Part shown: positions 1-6,757 of the stretch, piece after piece
How positions within the stretch are numbered: the stretch's first letter is position 1
Layout: every line of letters starts with the position of its first letter
Source of the DNA: JBJXFK01 sp046155505
GTDB taxonomy: Bacteria > Planctomycetota > Phycisphaerae > UBA1845 > Fen-1342
Length of the DNA: 13,293 bases
Reading direction: 5' to 3'
NCBI GenBank assembly: GCA_046155505.1
Contig: JBJXFK010000277.1
Coordinates: 1 to 13,293, forward strand
Made by a program: the position numbers and the translations under genes
Notes under the pieces: generated by a model
What the model saw: only the letters and a program-made list of their open reading frames with translations
Told to the model about the DNA's origin: nothing
Databases searched by the model: none

Positions 1-31
1 CGGCCGGTGCGAATTGAGTCAGCACCGGCCG
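1..31. other. Perfect 10-bp stem-loop at the window edge
   Basis: Bases 1-10 (CGGCCGGTGC) are the exact reverse complement of bases 22-31, with an 11-base loop. The stem may extend beyond the window. No T-run follows on the + strand, so a classical intrinsic terminator is not shown. It could be a 3' stem-loop of the gene to the left, or a dispersed palindrome. The remaining bases up to 275 hold no convincing gene or promoter. Confidence 0.45.
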
Positions 32-275
32 GAGGCCGATGCTCCCCGCCACTCGCGATCACGTCATTTATCGGCGCACGCAACGCTTACTCACGCCGCC
101 GCCTGCCATTTCCCAATCTGCTTTGAATACTTGCCTTGGCTGAATCGGGAGGGGGAAACACGGCACGCCAGTGACGACAGCTTCCGTGTCGCGCCGCGTG
201 TGTCCTGATCGAGCATCGCGCTGCCGGGGGGCTGCGCGCCGCTTGCATCAGCCCGATCACACTGAGAGCGCAACC

Positions 276-1484
276 ATGAAGCAAGTTGTCTCGCGGGCAA
301 TCGCCCCAGGTGTACTCACGTTGTTTGTTCTGGGCGGCTGCATGGACGCACAGAACCTCGTCGACAGCGTCACCGGCGGGCAGGTGCTCGGCATCACCCA
401 GGAAAGCAGCGATCTCGCCGACGGCAGCGATGAAATCGTCGACTCGCAAACGCCCGTCGTCGCGGAGGCATCGTTCACCGACAAAGTGCAAGGCTACGGT
501 GACTATCGCCTGTTCAAGCTCGGCGCGTGCAGCGCCGGCGAGCAGTGGGAAATCGGCCTCTCGCGCTCGAGCGCGCCGCCACTGATCGTGGTGCTCTTCG
601 ATCAGGATCAAAATCTCCTGACGCGGCGATACATCTCATCATCCACCAATCTCACGCACATACTTCGCGAGTCGACCAGCGAAACCTATCTCGGCGTCGC
701 CACGCAGGCTTCGATCCCCACCGAAGTCGCCGTCTCGGCTGAAAAAACCAGCGGCGTCAGCGTACCCGCGCCGCGTGCCCAGGTGGTCTATCTGAACTTC
801 GACGGCGGCCAGGGTGTGCGCGTACACGCCGCCGATCCGATCACGTTCTCCGCCTTCGATGCCGCCGATCTGGGCAGCGACTATGCCGCCTCGACCGCGC
901 TGATTCAACAAGTGATCATGCAGACGCTGGCCGACGACTTCGCCGCGTTCAATGTCGAGTTCCGCATGTCCTCGCTCGGCCCGCCCGCTGGCGAATACAG
1001 CACGCTGCACTTCGGCGGCTATGCCGATTCGTTGCTGGGCCTCGCCGACAGCGTCGATGAGTACAACTCGCGCGACGGCGAAGACGCGATCATCTATGTC
1101 GAGAGTTTCTCGGCCTACTCGGTCATGCGACTCACGCCCGAGGAGATGGCGGTCATGATCGGCAACGTCGCCAGCCACGAACTCGGCCACCTGCTCGGGC
1201 TCTATCACACGCAAGACCCGGACGACATCATGGATACGACCGGCACCGCCGCCGACCTGGCCGAATCGCAATCGTTCCTGCGTGCCCGACTCGAAAACAG
1301 CGTCTTCCCAACCGGGTTCGAGGATTCCGCCGGCTGCCTGGCGCTCGGCGTCGGCCCGCGCGCCGCCACGGCGAAGGTGGCCGCCGCGTCGCGCGGTAAG
1401 GTGCCGATGCATCAAGTCTTACGACGATTCATGAAGGCCGAAATGCCGTCCGCCTGCGGCACCTGTCGGCACCTGGATGACTAG
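276..1484 (+). CDS. Secreted lipoprotein with matrixin-like zinc metalloprotease domain (paralogue 1)
   Basis: This 402-residue protein is predicted to be exported, lipid-anchored and proteolytic. The start at 276 is chosen over an upstream in-frame ATG at 171 because it begins a clean lipoprotein signal: a short basic start, a hydrophobic stretch and the lipobox LGGC with Cys22. Residues about 65-165 form a beta-rich region that may be a degenerate PPC (pre-peptidase C-terminal) domain. The catalytic part is about 170-355: the zinc signature HELGHLLGLYH (His301, Glu302, His305, His311) is followed 8 residues later by Met319 in DIMD, the spacing of the Met-turn of M10 matrixins. The C-terminal tail is basic and ends with a CGTC pair; the downstream paralogue lacks this tail. 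The substrate is unknown. The family call is from motifs only. The ribosome site is weak (GAGAG at about 264). Confidence 0.85.
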   Translation: MKQVVSRAIAPGVLTLFVLGGCMDAQNLVDSVTGGQVLGITQESSDLADGSDEIVDSQTPVVAEASFTDKVQGYGDYRLFKLGACSAGEQWEIGLSRSSAPPLIVVLFDQDQNLLTRRYISSSTNLTHILRESTSETYLGVATQASIPTEVAVSAEKTSGVSVPAPRAQVVYLNFDGGQGVRVHAADPITFSAFDAADLGSDYAASTALIQQVIMQTLADDFAAFNVEFRMSSLGPPAGEYSTLHFGGYADSLLGLADSVDEYNSRDGEDAIIYVESFSAYSVMRLTPEEMAVMIGNVASHELGHLLGLYHTQDPDDIMDTTGTAADLAESQSFLRARLENSVFPTGFEDSAGCLALGVGPRAATAKVAAASRGKVPMHQVLRRFMKAEMPSACGTCRHLDD

Positions 1485-1511
1485 CCGGCGCGGGCGTCCA
1501 CCAAGTGAAAA

Positions 1512-1547
1512 ACCTGACGGCAACGCGCAGCTCGCCGGCCGTCAGGT
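1512..1547. terminator. 10-bp perfect hairpin after the first protease gene
   Basis: ACCTGACGGC (1512-1521) is exactly complementary to 1538-1547, with a 16-base loop, beginning 28 bases after the stop codon. An A-run lies at 1508-1512, so on the minus strand the stem is followed by TTTT, the form of an intrinsic terminator for leftward transcription. For the + strand gene it is a strong 3' hairpin without a T-run. Which direction it serves is inference. Confidence 0.5.
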
Positions 1548-1588
1548 CCCGCTCCAAACCCGCAAAAAACCCGCTGAATTCCTCGCAA

Positions 1589-1621
1589 TTCCTCTGTGTC
1601 CTCGGTGATCTCTGTGGCTGA
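1589..1621. repeat. 9-base-period CTCTGTG repeat (copy A)
   Basis: Three adjoining 9-base units, CCTCTGTGT, CCTCGGTGA and TCTCTGTGG (1591-1617), sit in the 425-base gap between the two protease genes. A diverged relative lies at 8493-8526. In reverse complement it reads like the CACAGAGG-type dispersed repeats that generate spurious His/Arg/Gly- or Glu/Thr-rich reading frames in many genomes (general knowledge). The rest of the gap, 1622-1850, holds CA/CC-rich low-complexity sequence and no gene that I can support. Confidence 0.55.
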
Positions 1622-1856
1622 ACTCTTCAATTCGGCTAAGCTCCGTGGCATGATCGGGGTTCCAACCAACCCGACCCAACCGACACACCACACCGATGTC
1701 CGATATCGCGCGTGTCCAATAAAATACGCCCCTCTTCGCGATCCGTCCCAGATGGTCAACAAAATGTCGCGCAGAAACGCCAATCTGGCATCTCGTACAC
1801 GCGCGCCGACCTCGCCCCGTCGAACACCCGTAGCAACGGGCCGCTTGGGAGCGGGG

Positions 1857-1862
1857 TACAAT
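1857..1862 (+). promoter_or_regulatory. Possible -10 box of the second protease gene
   Basis: TACAAT matches five of six bases of the sigma-70 -10 consensus and lies 47 bases before the ATG at 1910. No good -35 hexamer is found 16-18 bases upstream, so this is a half-site call only. Confidence 0.3.
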
Positions 1863-1897
1863 AACCCGACCGGTCAAGCGATCGGTCGCCGCGTACC

Positions 1898-1903
1898 CAG
1901 GAG
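1898..1903 (+). promoter_or_regulatory. Shine-Dalgarno site fixing the start at 1910
   Basis: CAGGAG lies 6 bases before ATG 1910. It is one of the better ribosome-binding sites in the window and supports this start. Confidence 0.7.
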
Positions 1904-1909
1904 TCGCAT

Positions 1910-3025
1910 ATGTCGGATCGTCGTTTTCGTCGAGTGATGCTCGGCTGGCTGATTCCCTTCACCCTGCTCGCGGCGGTCGGCGGTTGCCCGACGCAGCAGG
2001 TGGATGACACCGGCGACGACACCAATTCCGGCGATTCGTCCGACCCGTTTGTCGACGCGGTCACCGTTGACCTCGCCGCCGACGGAACGGCCAAGGTCGC
2101 CGAGAGCATCAGCCGTAGCGGCGGGTTCGATGTTTTCAAGATCCCCGGCCTCAATGTCGGCGATCGCGTCATCATCAGCATCGAAACCACCAGCGGCGAC
2201 CTCGACGCGGTCGCCGCGCTGTTCGACGATCTCGAAAACATGGTCGCGTTCAATGACGACCGTGCGTCGGACTCCAGCGATCTCGACCCGCTGATCGACG
2301 TGACCATTCGCGGCAAAGCGGGCGATTATTTCGTCGGCGTCGCACCATTCTCCGTCGGTGACACGGCGGGCGATTACAGCATCGATGTCGAGGTGCTGCG
2401 CCAGGCCGGCGATAGCGATCCGCAGACGCAAATCGTCTTTTTGAACTTCGAGGGCGGCACCGGCATTCTGGTCCAAAACGTGATCGACCAGCCGCTCGAT
2501 CTGGAGGCGTTCTCAGCCGCCGACGTGGGCCTAGCCGCGGGCGATACGCAGGCGCTCAAGAATCGCATCGTCGAACTGGTCGAGGATCGCTACGCCGGCT
2601 ACAACCTCGTGGTCCAAAGCAGCGACGAGTTCTTCGAGCCTACCGTTCCGCACTCGACGATATTCTTCGGCGGTTTCAACCGCAGCGCGTTTGCAATCTC
2701 GCAGCAGATCGACACGTTCAATCAGGATCAAGACGACGACGCGATCATCTTCACCCGCAGCTTCTCGAACGCGTTTTCCGAGACGCCGACGTCGGAAGAG
2801 ATGGCCACTGCGATCGCCAACACCGTCGCCCACGAAATCGGGCACCTGCTCGGTCTGGTGCATACCAAGGCGTGCGACGATCTGATGGACACGACCTGCG
2901 GCAATGACAGCATCCTGCGTGCGCAGGAATTCAGCCGCGCTCCGCTGGACGACAGCGTGTTCCCGATCGGGTTTCAGGACTCGACCGAGATATTGACGTG
3001 GGTGCTGGGCCTCGCGGGTCTGTGA
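1910..3025 (+). CDS. Secreted lipoprotein with PPC domain and matrixin-like zinc metalloprotease domain (paralogue 2)
   Basis: A 371-residue predicted lipoprotein protease. The N-terminus is basic (DRRFRR), then hydrophobic, with lipobox VGGC and Cys26, so it should be exported and lipid-anchored. A short Asp/Thr-rich linker (29-45) leads to a PPC-like beta domain (about 46-165), recognisable from the FDVFKIPGL...GDRVIISIE...GDYFVGV pattern. The protease domain (about 170-355) carries HEIGHLLGLVH (His308, Glu309, His312, His318) and Met326 in DDLMD as the Met-turn. The core and the closing SVFPxGFxDS motif match the upstream gene, so the two arose by duplication. Between Met-turn and end it has two extra Cys (322 and 331). 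The protein ends soon after the catalytic domain, without the basic tail of paralogue 1. Substrate unknown; possible roles are extracellular protein turnover or surface processing. Confidence 0.88.
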   Translation: MSDRRFRRVMLGWLIPFTLLAAVGGCPTQQVDDTGDDTNSGDSSDPFVDAVTVDLAADGTAKVAESISRSGGFDVFKIPGLNVGDRVIISIETTSGDLDAVAALFDDLENMVAFNDDRASDSSDLDPLIDVTIRGKAGDYFVGVAPFSVGDTAGDYSIDVEVLRQAGDSDPQTQIVFLNFEGGTGILVQNVIDQPLDLEAFSAADVGLAAGDTQALKNRIVELVEDRYAGYNLVVQSSDEFFEPTVPHSTIFFGGFNRSAFAISQQIDTFNQDQDDDAIIFTRSFSNAFSETPTSEEMATAIANTVAHEIGHLLGLVHTKACDDLMDTTCGNDSILRAQEFSRAPLDDSVFPIGFQDSTEILTWVLGLAGL

Positions 3026-3026
3026 G

Positions 3027-3178
3027 AAGTAGCGAGTGTCGAGTAGCGAATAGCGAGTTAACGCGTGCCAATCCGAACGCGACGCGCAAGCGCGTAACTG
3101 CGAGCGCAGCGAGCAGAACCTGAGCCCCGACCGTGAGCGAGGGGTTTTCTTCGATTCCAAACTCGCTACTCGCTACTT
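3027..3178. repeat. Repeat element with inverted GTAGCGAGT arms between convergent genes
   Basis: The left arm (3027-3059) is made of GAGTAGCGA-type units and starts AAGTAGCGAGT. The right arm (about 3160-3178) is its inverted counterpart. They enclose about 100 bases containing a 25-base unit (3071-3095, minus strand) that recurs twice at 7471-7545, and the GNRA-type hairpin at 3125. The element fills the whole gap, starting one base after the protease stop and running into the last codons of the aminotransferase. It looks like a small non-coding inverted-repeat (MITE-like) element; mobility is not shown. Confidence 0.6.
3125..3148 (+). terminator. C-rich/G-rich hairpin with T-run (copy 1)
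   Basis: CCCC at 3125-3128 pairs with GGGG at 3141-3144, followed directly by TTTT. Inside, GA opposite GA could form tandem sheared G-A pairs closed by a GTGA loop. There is one C-C mismatch (3132 side against 3138), so the inner stem is weaker than in the copy at 5832-5847. It lies between the convergent protease and aminotransferase genes, where a terminator would be expected. Confidence 0.4.
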
Positions 3179-4330
3179 TCTAAACGCCCCAATCCGCTTC
3201 GCCGCGTCTTCGAGCACGGCGTCTTCCTTGGCAAAGCAGAACCGAAGCAGACTCTCGCCGGTCTTGCTCTGATAGAACGCCGTTCCCGGCACGCTGGCGA
3301 CCTTGGTCTCTTCCAGCAGCGCCATGGCCGCCGCCTTGGCCGTCGCAAAGCCCAGATGCCCGATCTCGGCCAGCACGTAGTACGCACCATGCGGCACGAT
3401 CGGCCGCAGCCCCGCCTGATCCAACCCCGCGCAAATGATGTCGCGCTTGCGTTGATAGTCCGCCGCCAGCTTCGCGAAATACTCCGGCGGCGACGTGAAC
3501 CCCGCCGCGACGCCATGTTGCAGCGGCGTCGGTGCGCAGACGTAGAACAGATCATTCGCCAGCGTGATCGCGCGCGCCATCGGTGCGGGCGCGACCGCAT
3601 AGCCGATGCGCCAGCCGGTCATGCTGAACGTCTTCGAGAGTCCCATGATCGTCACCGTGCGTTCGCGCAGGTCGCCAACCGTCGCCGCGGGTACATGCTT
3701 GCGTCCGTCATAGACGATGTACTCGTAAATCTCGTCCGTGATGAGCAGCAGATCGTGTTCTTTGCAAACGCGGTCAAACATCTTCAGCGTTTCGACGCCG
3801 TACATGCGACCGCTTGGGTTCGACGGCGTGCAGAGCACGATCGCACGCGTATTCGGCTGAATCGCCGCCCGCAGCTTCGCCTCGTCGATCGCAAAGTCCG
3901 GCGGCGTGAGCGACAAGAACTGCGGCACGAGGCCCGCCATCAGAGACGCGTTGACGTGATAGCCATAGTACGGCTCAAACAGCAGCACGCCGTCGCCGGG
4001 ATTGAGCAGGCCCATGATCGTGCAGGCGAACGCGCCGGAAGAACCGACCGTGACAACGATCTCGCTCATCGGGTCGGCGGTAATGCCGTTGTCGCGCTGA
4101 AGCTTCGCGGCGATGAGTTTGCGCAGCTCGACCACGCCTTCGGGGAACGAATACTGATTCTTGAGCGCGTTCATCGCCGCTGCCGCGCCGTCGCGCACGA
4201 TCGGCGGCGTGGGCAGATCGCCGAGTCCCTGGCCAAGATTGATGCCGCCGACGCGCTCGCATTCGCGGGTCATGTTGCGGATTTCGGACTGCGTCATACC
4301 GGCGAGGCGCTTGGAGATCGCAATACTCAT
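3173..4330 (-). CDS. Class I/II PLP-dependent aminotransferase
   Basis: A 385-residue fold-type I aminotransferase, which moves an amino group from an amino acid to a 2-oxo acid using pyridoxal phosphate in the cytoplasm. Visible family residues are Asn171 in NPSG, Asp199 and Tyr202 in DEIYE, the PLP lysine Lys233 in SKTFSMTGWRIGY, and Arg363 in LLRFCFA, which should bind the substrate carboxylate. Length is normal for the aspartate/aromatic aminotransferase group. The start at 4330 is chosen because homologous sequence begins there (ISKRLAGMTQSEIR); a further 48 upstream in-frame codons look non-coding. The amino donor cannot be named; a kynurenine or aspartate aminotransferase is possible, and a kynureninase lies 4 kb away but in another transcription unit. 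It is divergent from the nucleotidyltransferase gene with 214 bases between starts. Its stop codon lies inside the repeat arm of the 3027-3178 element. Confidence 0.88.
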   Translation of the reverse strand: MSIAISKRLAGMTQSEIRNMTRECERVGGINLGQGLGDLPTPPIVRDGAAAAMNALKNQYSFPEGVVELRKLIAAKLQRDNGITADPMSEIVVTVGSSGAFACTIMGLLNPGDGVLLFEPYYGYHVNASLMAGLVPQFLSLTPPDFAIDEAKLRAAIQPNTRAIVLCTPSNPSGRMYGVETLKMFDRVCKEHDLLLITDEIYEYIVYDGRKHVPAATVGDLRERTVTIMGLSKTFSMTGWRIGYAVAPAPMARAITLANDLFYVCAPTPLQHGVAAGFTSPPEYFAKLAADYQRKRDIICAGLDQAGLRPIVPHGAYYVLAEIGHLGFATAKAAAMALLEETKVASVPGTAFYQSKTGESLLRFCFAKEDAVLEDAAKRIGAFRK

Positions 4331-4533
4331 CTCAGTGCTTCCCAGACTGGTTGGTTTCGATTCACTCGCCGCGCGGCGTAGCGTCACTCGCGGGTGGTCA
4401 GCGACAGGGAGTACAACGGTTCGGCAACGAAGCGAGCATCGGTGTAGCGTGTCGGTGCGGCGCGGGGATGTCAAGTTGTCGCGCGGATGCTCGGCGCTCG
4501 CAGTCGCTTTGCACGCACGCCGCGCTTGCCGCT

Positions 4534-4537
4534 AGGA
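4534..4537 (+). promoter_or_regulatory. Shine-Dalgarno site of the nucleotidyltransferase gene
   Basis: AGGA with a 7-base spacer before ATG 4545. The shared divergent region 4331-4544 shows no convincing -35/-10 pair for either gene. Confidence 0.55.
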
Positions 4538-4544
4538 TAGCGAA

Positions 4545-5483
4545 ATGACACCGACCACCAGCAATCTCAGCGGAAATCAACTCGCGCTCGTCATTCTCGC
4601 CGCCGGCATGGGCAGTCGCTTCGGCGGGCTCAAGCAGCTCGAACCGGTCGGCCCGAGCGGTGCGACGATCATGGACTATTCGGTCTTCGATGCGAAGCGG
4701 GCCGGGTTTGATCGCATCGTGTTCATCATTCGCCGGGATATTGAGGATGCGTTCCGCACGACGGTCGGCAGTCGCTATGAGCGACACATTCCCGTGTCGT
4801 ATGTGTTTCAACAACTCGACGCGCTGCCGCAGGGTCATAGCGTGCCCGAGGGCCGCACGAAGCCGTGGGGCACGGGTCAGGCGGTGCTCGCCGCCGCCGC
4901 CGAAGTGACTGGCCCGTTCGCGGTCGCGAACGCGGACGATTTCTACGGCGCGTCGAGCTATGTCGCACTGGCCGACTTCCTGCGGCGAGCAGACCTGCTC
5001 GATACGCCGAATTACACGATGGTCGGCTATCGCCTGCGCGACACGATGAGCGAAGGCGGCACGGTCTCGCGCGGCGTGTGCCATTGTGACGGCGACGGCT
5101 GGCTGCAATCGATCGTCGAGACGACCAAGATCGAAAAGGACGGCACAAACGGGCGATTCCCGGATGCGTCCGGCGCGATGCAATCGCTGCCCGGCGAGAC
5201 GCTGGTGTCGATGAATCTGTGGGGTTTTCAGCGGCGCTTCTTTGATGAGTTGCGCGACGGCTTTACGGCGTTTCTGAAGCAGAGCGGCACGACGACCGAC
5301 AAAGAGTTCTATCTGCCGTTCGCGGTGCAGGACTCGATGAAAGAGCGCGGCGTGCGCGTGAAAGTGCTGCCCAGCAAAGAAGCCTGGTGTGGCGTCACGC
5401 ATCGGCACGATCTCGACCATGTAAAGGGTTACATCGCCGACCTTCACACGCGCGGCGCCTACCCGGCCGAGCTATGGAATTAG
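4545..5483 (+). CDS. Sugar-1-phosphate nucleotidyltransferase
   Basis: A 312-residue enzyme of the NTP_transferase (GT-A-like) family, expected to join a nucleotide to a sugar-1-phosphate, giving NDP-sugar and pyrophosphate. The nucleotide-binding signature LAAGMGSRFGGLKQ is at residues 18-31, GTGQAVLAA at 109-117, and the metal-binding loop ANADDFYG at 128-135 (Asp131 and Asp132). GTVSRG (172-177) and NLWGF (224-228) fit sugar-binding segments. It ends in WCGVTHRHDL (281-290). The next gene starts inside its last codons (10-base overlap), which implies translational coupling with the kinase that would supply its sugar-1-phosphate. Nucleotidyltransferases of this LAAGMGSRxGGLKQ type beside NahK-like kinases are a recurrent arrangement (family knowledge). 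The sugar and the nucleotide (UTP or other) cannot be read from sequence. Confidence 0.87.
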   Translation: MTPTTSNLSGNQLALVILAAGMGSRFGGLKQLEPVGPSGATIMDYSVFDAKRAGFDRIVFIIRRDIEDAFRTTVGSRYERHIPVSYVFQQLDALPQGHSVPEGRTKPWGTGQAVLAAAAEVTGPFAVANADDFYGASSYVALADFLRRADLLDTPNYTMVGYRLRDTMSEGGTVSRGVCHCDGDGWLQSIVETTKIEKDGTNGRFPDASGAMQSLPGETLVSMNLWGFQRRFFDELRDGFTAFLKQSGTTTDKEFYLPFAVQDSMKERGVRVKVLPSKEAWCGVTHRHDLDHVKGYIADLHTRGAYPAELWN

Positions 5484-6757
5484 GCGGCCACGATCTCCTT
5501 CGCATTGCGCGCGAGGTCGCGGAGCAATTCGCGATCGAAGGGGCGATTGTTCGCGTTTCGCCGCTCGGAACCGGGCTGATTCATCGCACGTATCTCGTAA
5601 GCTGCGGCGTCGCCGATGCAGCCGATGCGGGTCGCGAATACGTGTTGCAGCGGATCAACACGAACGTGTTTCGCGACCCCGTGCGGCTGATGCAAAACGT
5701 GGATCGCATCGTCGCGCACCTGCAATCGCCTGGAGCACCGCGGCCCTCCGCGGGTCCTCTCGACGCAGCGCCGCTCGTCCCACAAATAAACGTTGTGGAG
5801 CAGCCGCCCCCGGCTGCTTTCTTACCGAATCCCGACCGTAAGGGAGGTGTTTTTCAACCGCCGTCGGGTGCGCGGGTCCGATCGCTACGTTCGCTGCACG
5901 AGTCGTCGCGCGCGTATCTCACGCTCGTCCCCACGCGCACACCCCCTCAACAATTCACTGTCGGCCTCGACGCGCACGCCAATCACGGCGTCTGGCGCAT
6001 GTACGATTTCATCGCTAACGCACTCTGCCTCGAATCGCCCGCGTCACCGGAGCAAGCGTATGAAGCCGCTGCCGCAATCGGCGATTTTCAACTCCGCATG
6101 GCGACGCTTCCGCCGACGCCGCTGCACGACACAATCCCCGCCTTCCACGACACGCCCGCCCGCTACGACGCGCTCGAAGCCGCGAGCGCGCGCGATGCCG
6201 TCGGCCGTGCGGCGCGCGTCGGCGAGGAGATCGCGTATCTGCGATCGCATCGCACCGCAGCGTGTCGTCTGATCGAGATGCAGCGCCGCGATGAACTGCC
6301 CACGCGCATCGTTCACAACGACGCGAAGATGTCGAATGTGCTGCTTTCGCGAGATAGCGGCGAGTGGCTGTGCGTCGTCGATCTTGACACGGTCATGCCC
6401 GGCCTCGTCGCGTATGACTTCGGGGACATGATCCGCTCGATGAGCAGCGCGACGCGCGAAGACGAGCCGGACATTTCGCTTGTCGCGGCCCGCGCGGAAT
6501 ACTGCGAAGCGTTGATTCGCGGCTATCTGTCGACGGCCGCGCCGATGCTCACATCGTGCGAGCGTGGCACGTTGATCGACGGCGCGATCGCGATCACGTT
6601 GGAGCAAGCGGCTCGCTTCCTCACCGATTATCTCGACGGCGACATGTATTACGCCACGACGCGGCCCGATCAGAATTTCGACCGCACGCGCACGCAGCTC
6701 GCACTTGTGCGACAACTCGCCGACCTCGCACCGCGACTGCGCCCGCTATGCGACTGA
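5474..6757 (+). CDS. N-acetylhexosamine 1-kinase-like phosphotransferase with repeat-derived insertion
   Basis: A 427-residue kinase of the aminoglycoside phosphotransferase fold, closest in motifs to N-acetylhexosamine 1-kinase (NahK), which phosphorylates the anomeric OH of GlcNAc/GalNAc using ATP. The catalytic loop is RIVHNDAKMSNVLL with His281, Asp283 (probable base) and Asn288; the metal-binding segment is VVDLDTVMPGLVAYDFGD with Asp303, Asp305 and Asp315. The C-terminal FLTDYLDGDMYY and FDRTRTQ segments also match NahK. The start at 5474 overlaps the upstream stop by 10 bases. Between NVDRIVAHLQ (75-84) and LTLVPT (149-154) there is an extra stretch of about 60 residues, Pro-rich and encoded by palindromic repeats; the family normally has a short, variable linker here. 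Both conserved flanks stay in frame, so the gene is probably intact. It overlaps the opposing zinc-ribbon gene by 12 bases at the 3' end. Confidence 0.85.
   Translation: MELGGHDLLRIAREVAEQFAIEGAIVRVSPLGTGLIHRTYLVSCGVADAADAGREYVLQRINTNVFRDPVRLMQNVDRIVAHLQSPGAPRPSAGPLDAAPLVPQINVVEQPPPAAFLPNPDRKGGVFQPPSGARVRSLRSLHESSRAYLTLVPTRTPPQQFTVGLDAHANHGVWRMYDFIANALCLESPASPEQAYEAAAAIGDFQLRMATLPPTPLHDTIPAFHDTPARYDALEAASARDAVGRAARVGEEIAYLRSHRTAACRLIEMQRRDELPTRIVHNDAKMSNVLLSRDSGEWLCVVDLDTVMPGLVAYDFGDMIRSMSSATREDEPDISLVAARAEYCEALIRGYLSTAAPMLTSCERGTLIDGAIAITLEQAARFLTDYLDGDMYYATTRPDQNFDRTRTQLALVRQLADLAPRLRPLCD
5738..5875. repeat. Palindrome cluster inside the kinase gene
   Basis: Three hairpins occur in a row inside the coding region. 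CCGCGG at 5738-5743 pairs with 5748-5753. AGCAGCCG at 5799-5806 pairs perfectly with 5811-5818 around CCCC. CCGACC at 5832-5837 faces GGGAGG at 5842-5847 around a GTAA loop, followed by TTTTT (5850-5854); the pairing needs a tandem G-A pair in mid-stem. An outer CCCGAC/GTCGGG pair (5831-5836 and 5863-5868) is an alternative fold. The third hairpin is a relative of the intergenic one at 3125. Reading through the cluster gives residues 89 to about 133 of the kinase. Confidence 0.65.

Noticed and set aside
171..275. Upstream extension of the first protease from ATG 171
   Set aside because: The added 35 residues are Arg-rich and would bury the lipoprotein signal; the signal peptide starts cleanly at 276.
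3027..3178. CRISPR-like direct repeats
   Set aside because: Units are short, contiguous and inverted at the ends, with no uniform spacers and no cas genes.
3356..4381. 341-codon + strand frame opposite the aminotransferase
   Set aside because: Arg/His/Asp-rich composition typical of the antisense frame of a GC-rich gene; the opposite strand encodes a clear aminotransferase with all motifs.
4398..5447. 349-codon minus frame opposite the nucleotidyltransferase
   Set aside because: Antisense shadow: no recognisable domain, while the + strand carries the intact nucleotidyltransferase motifs.
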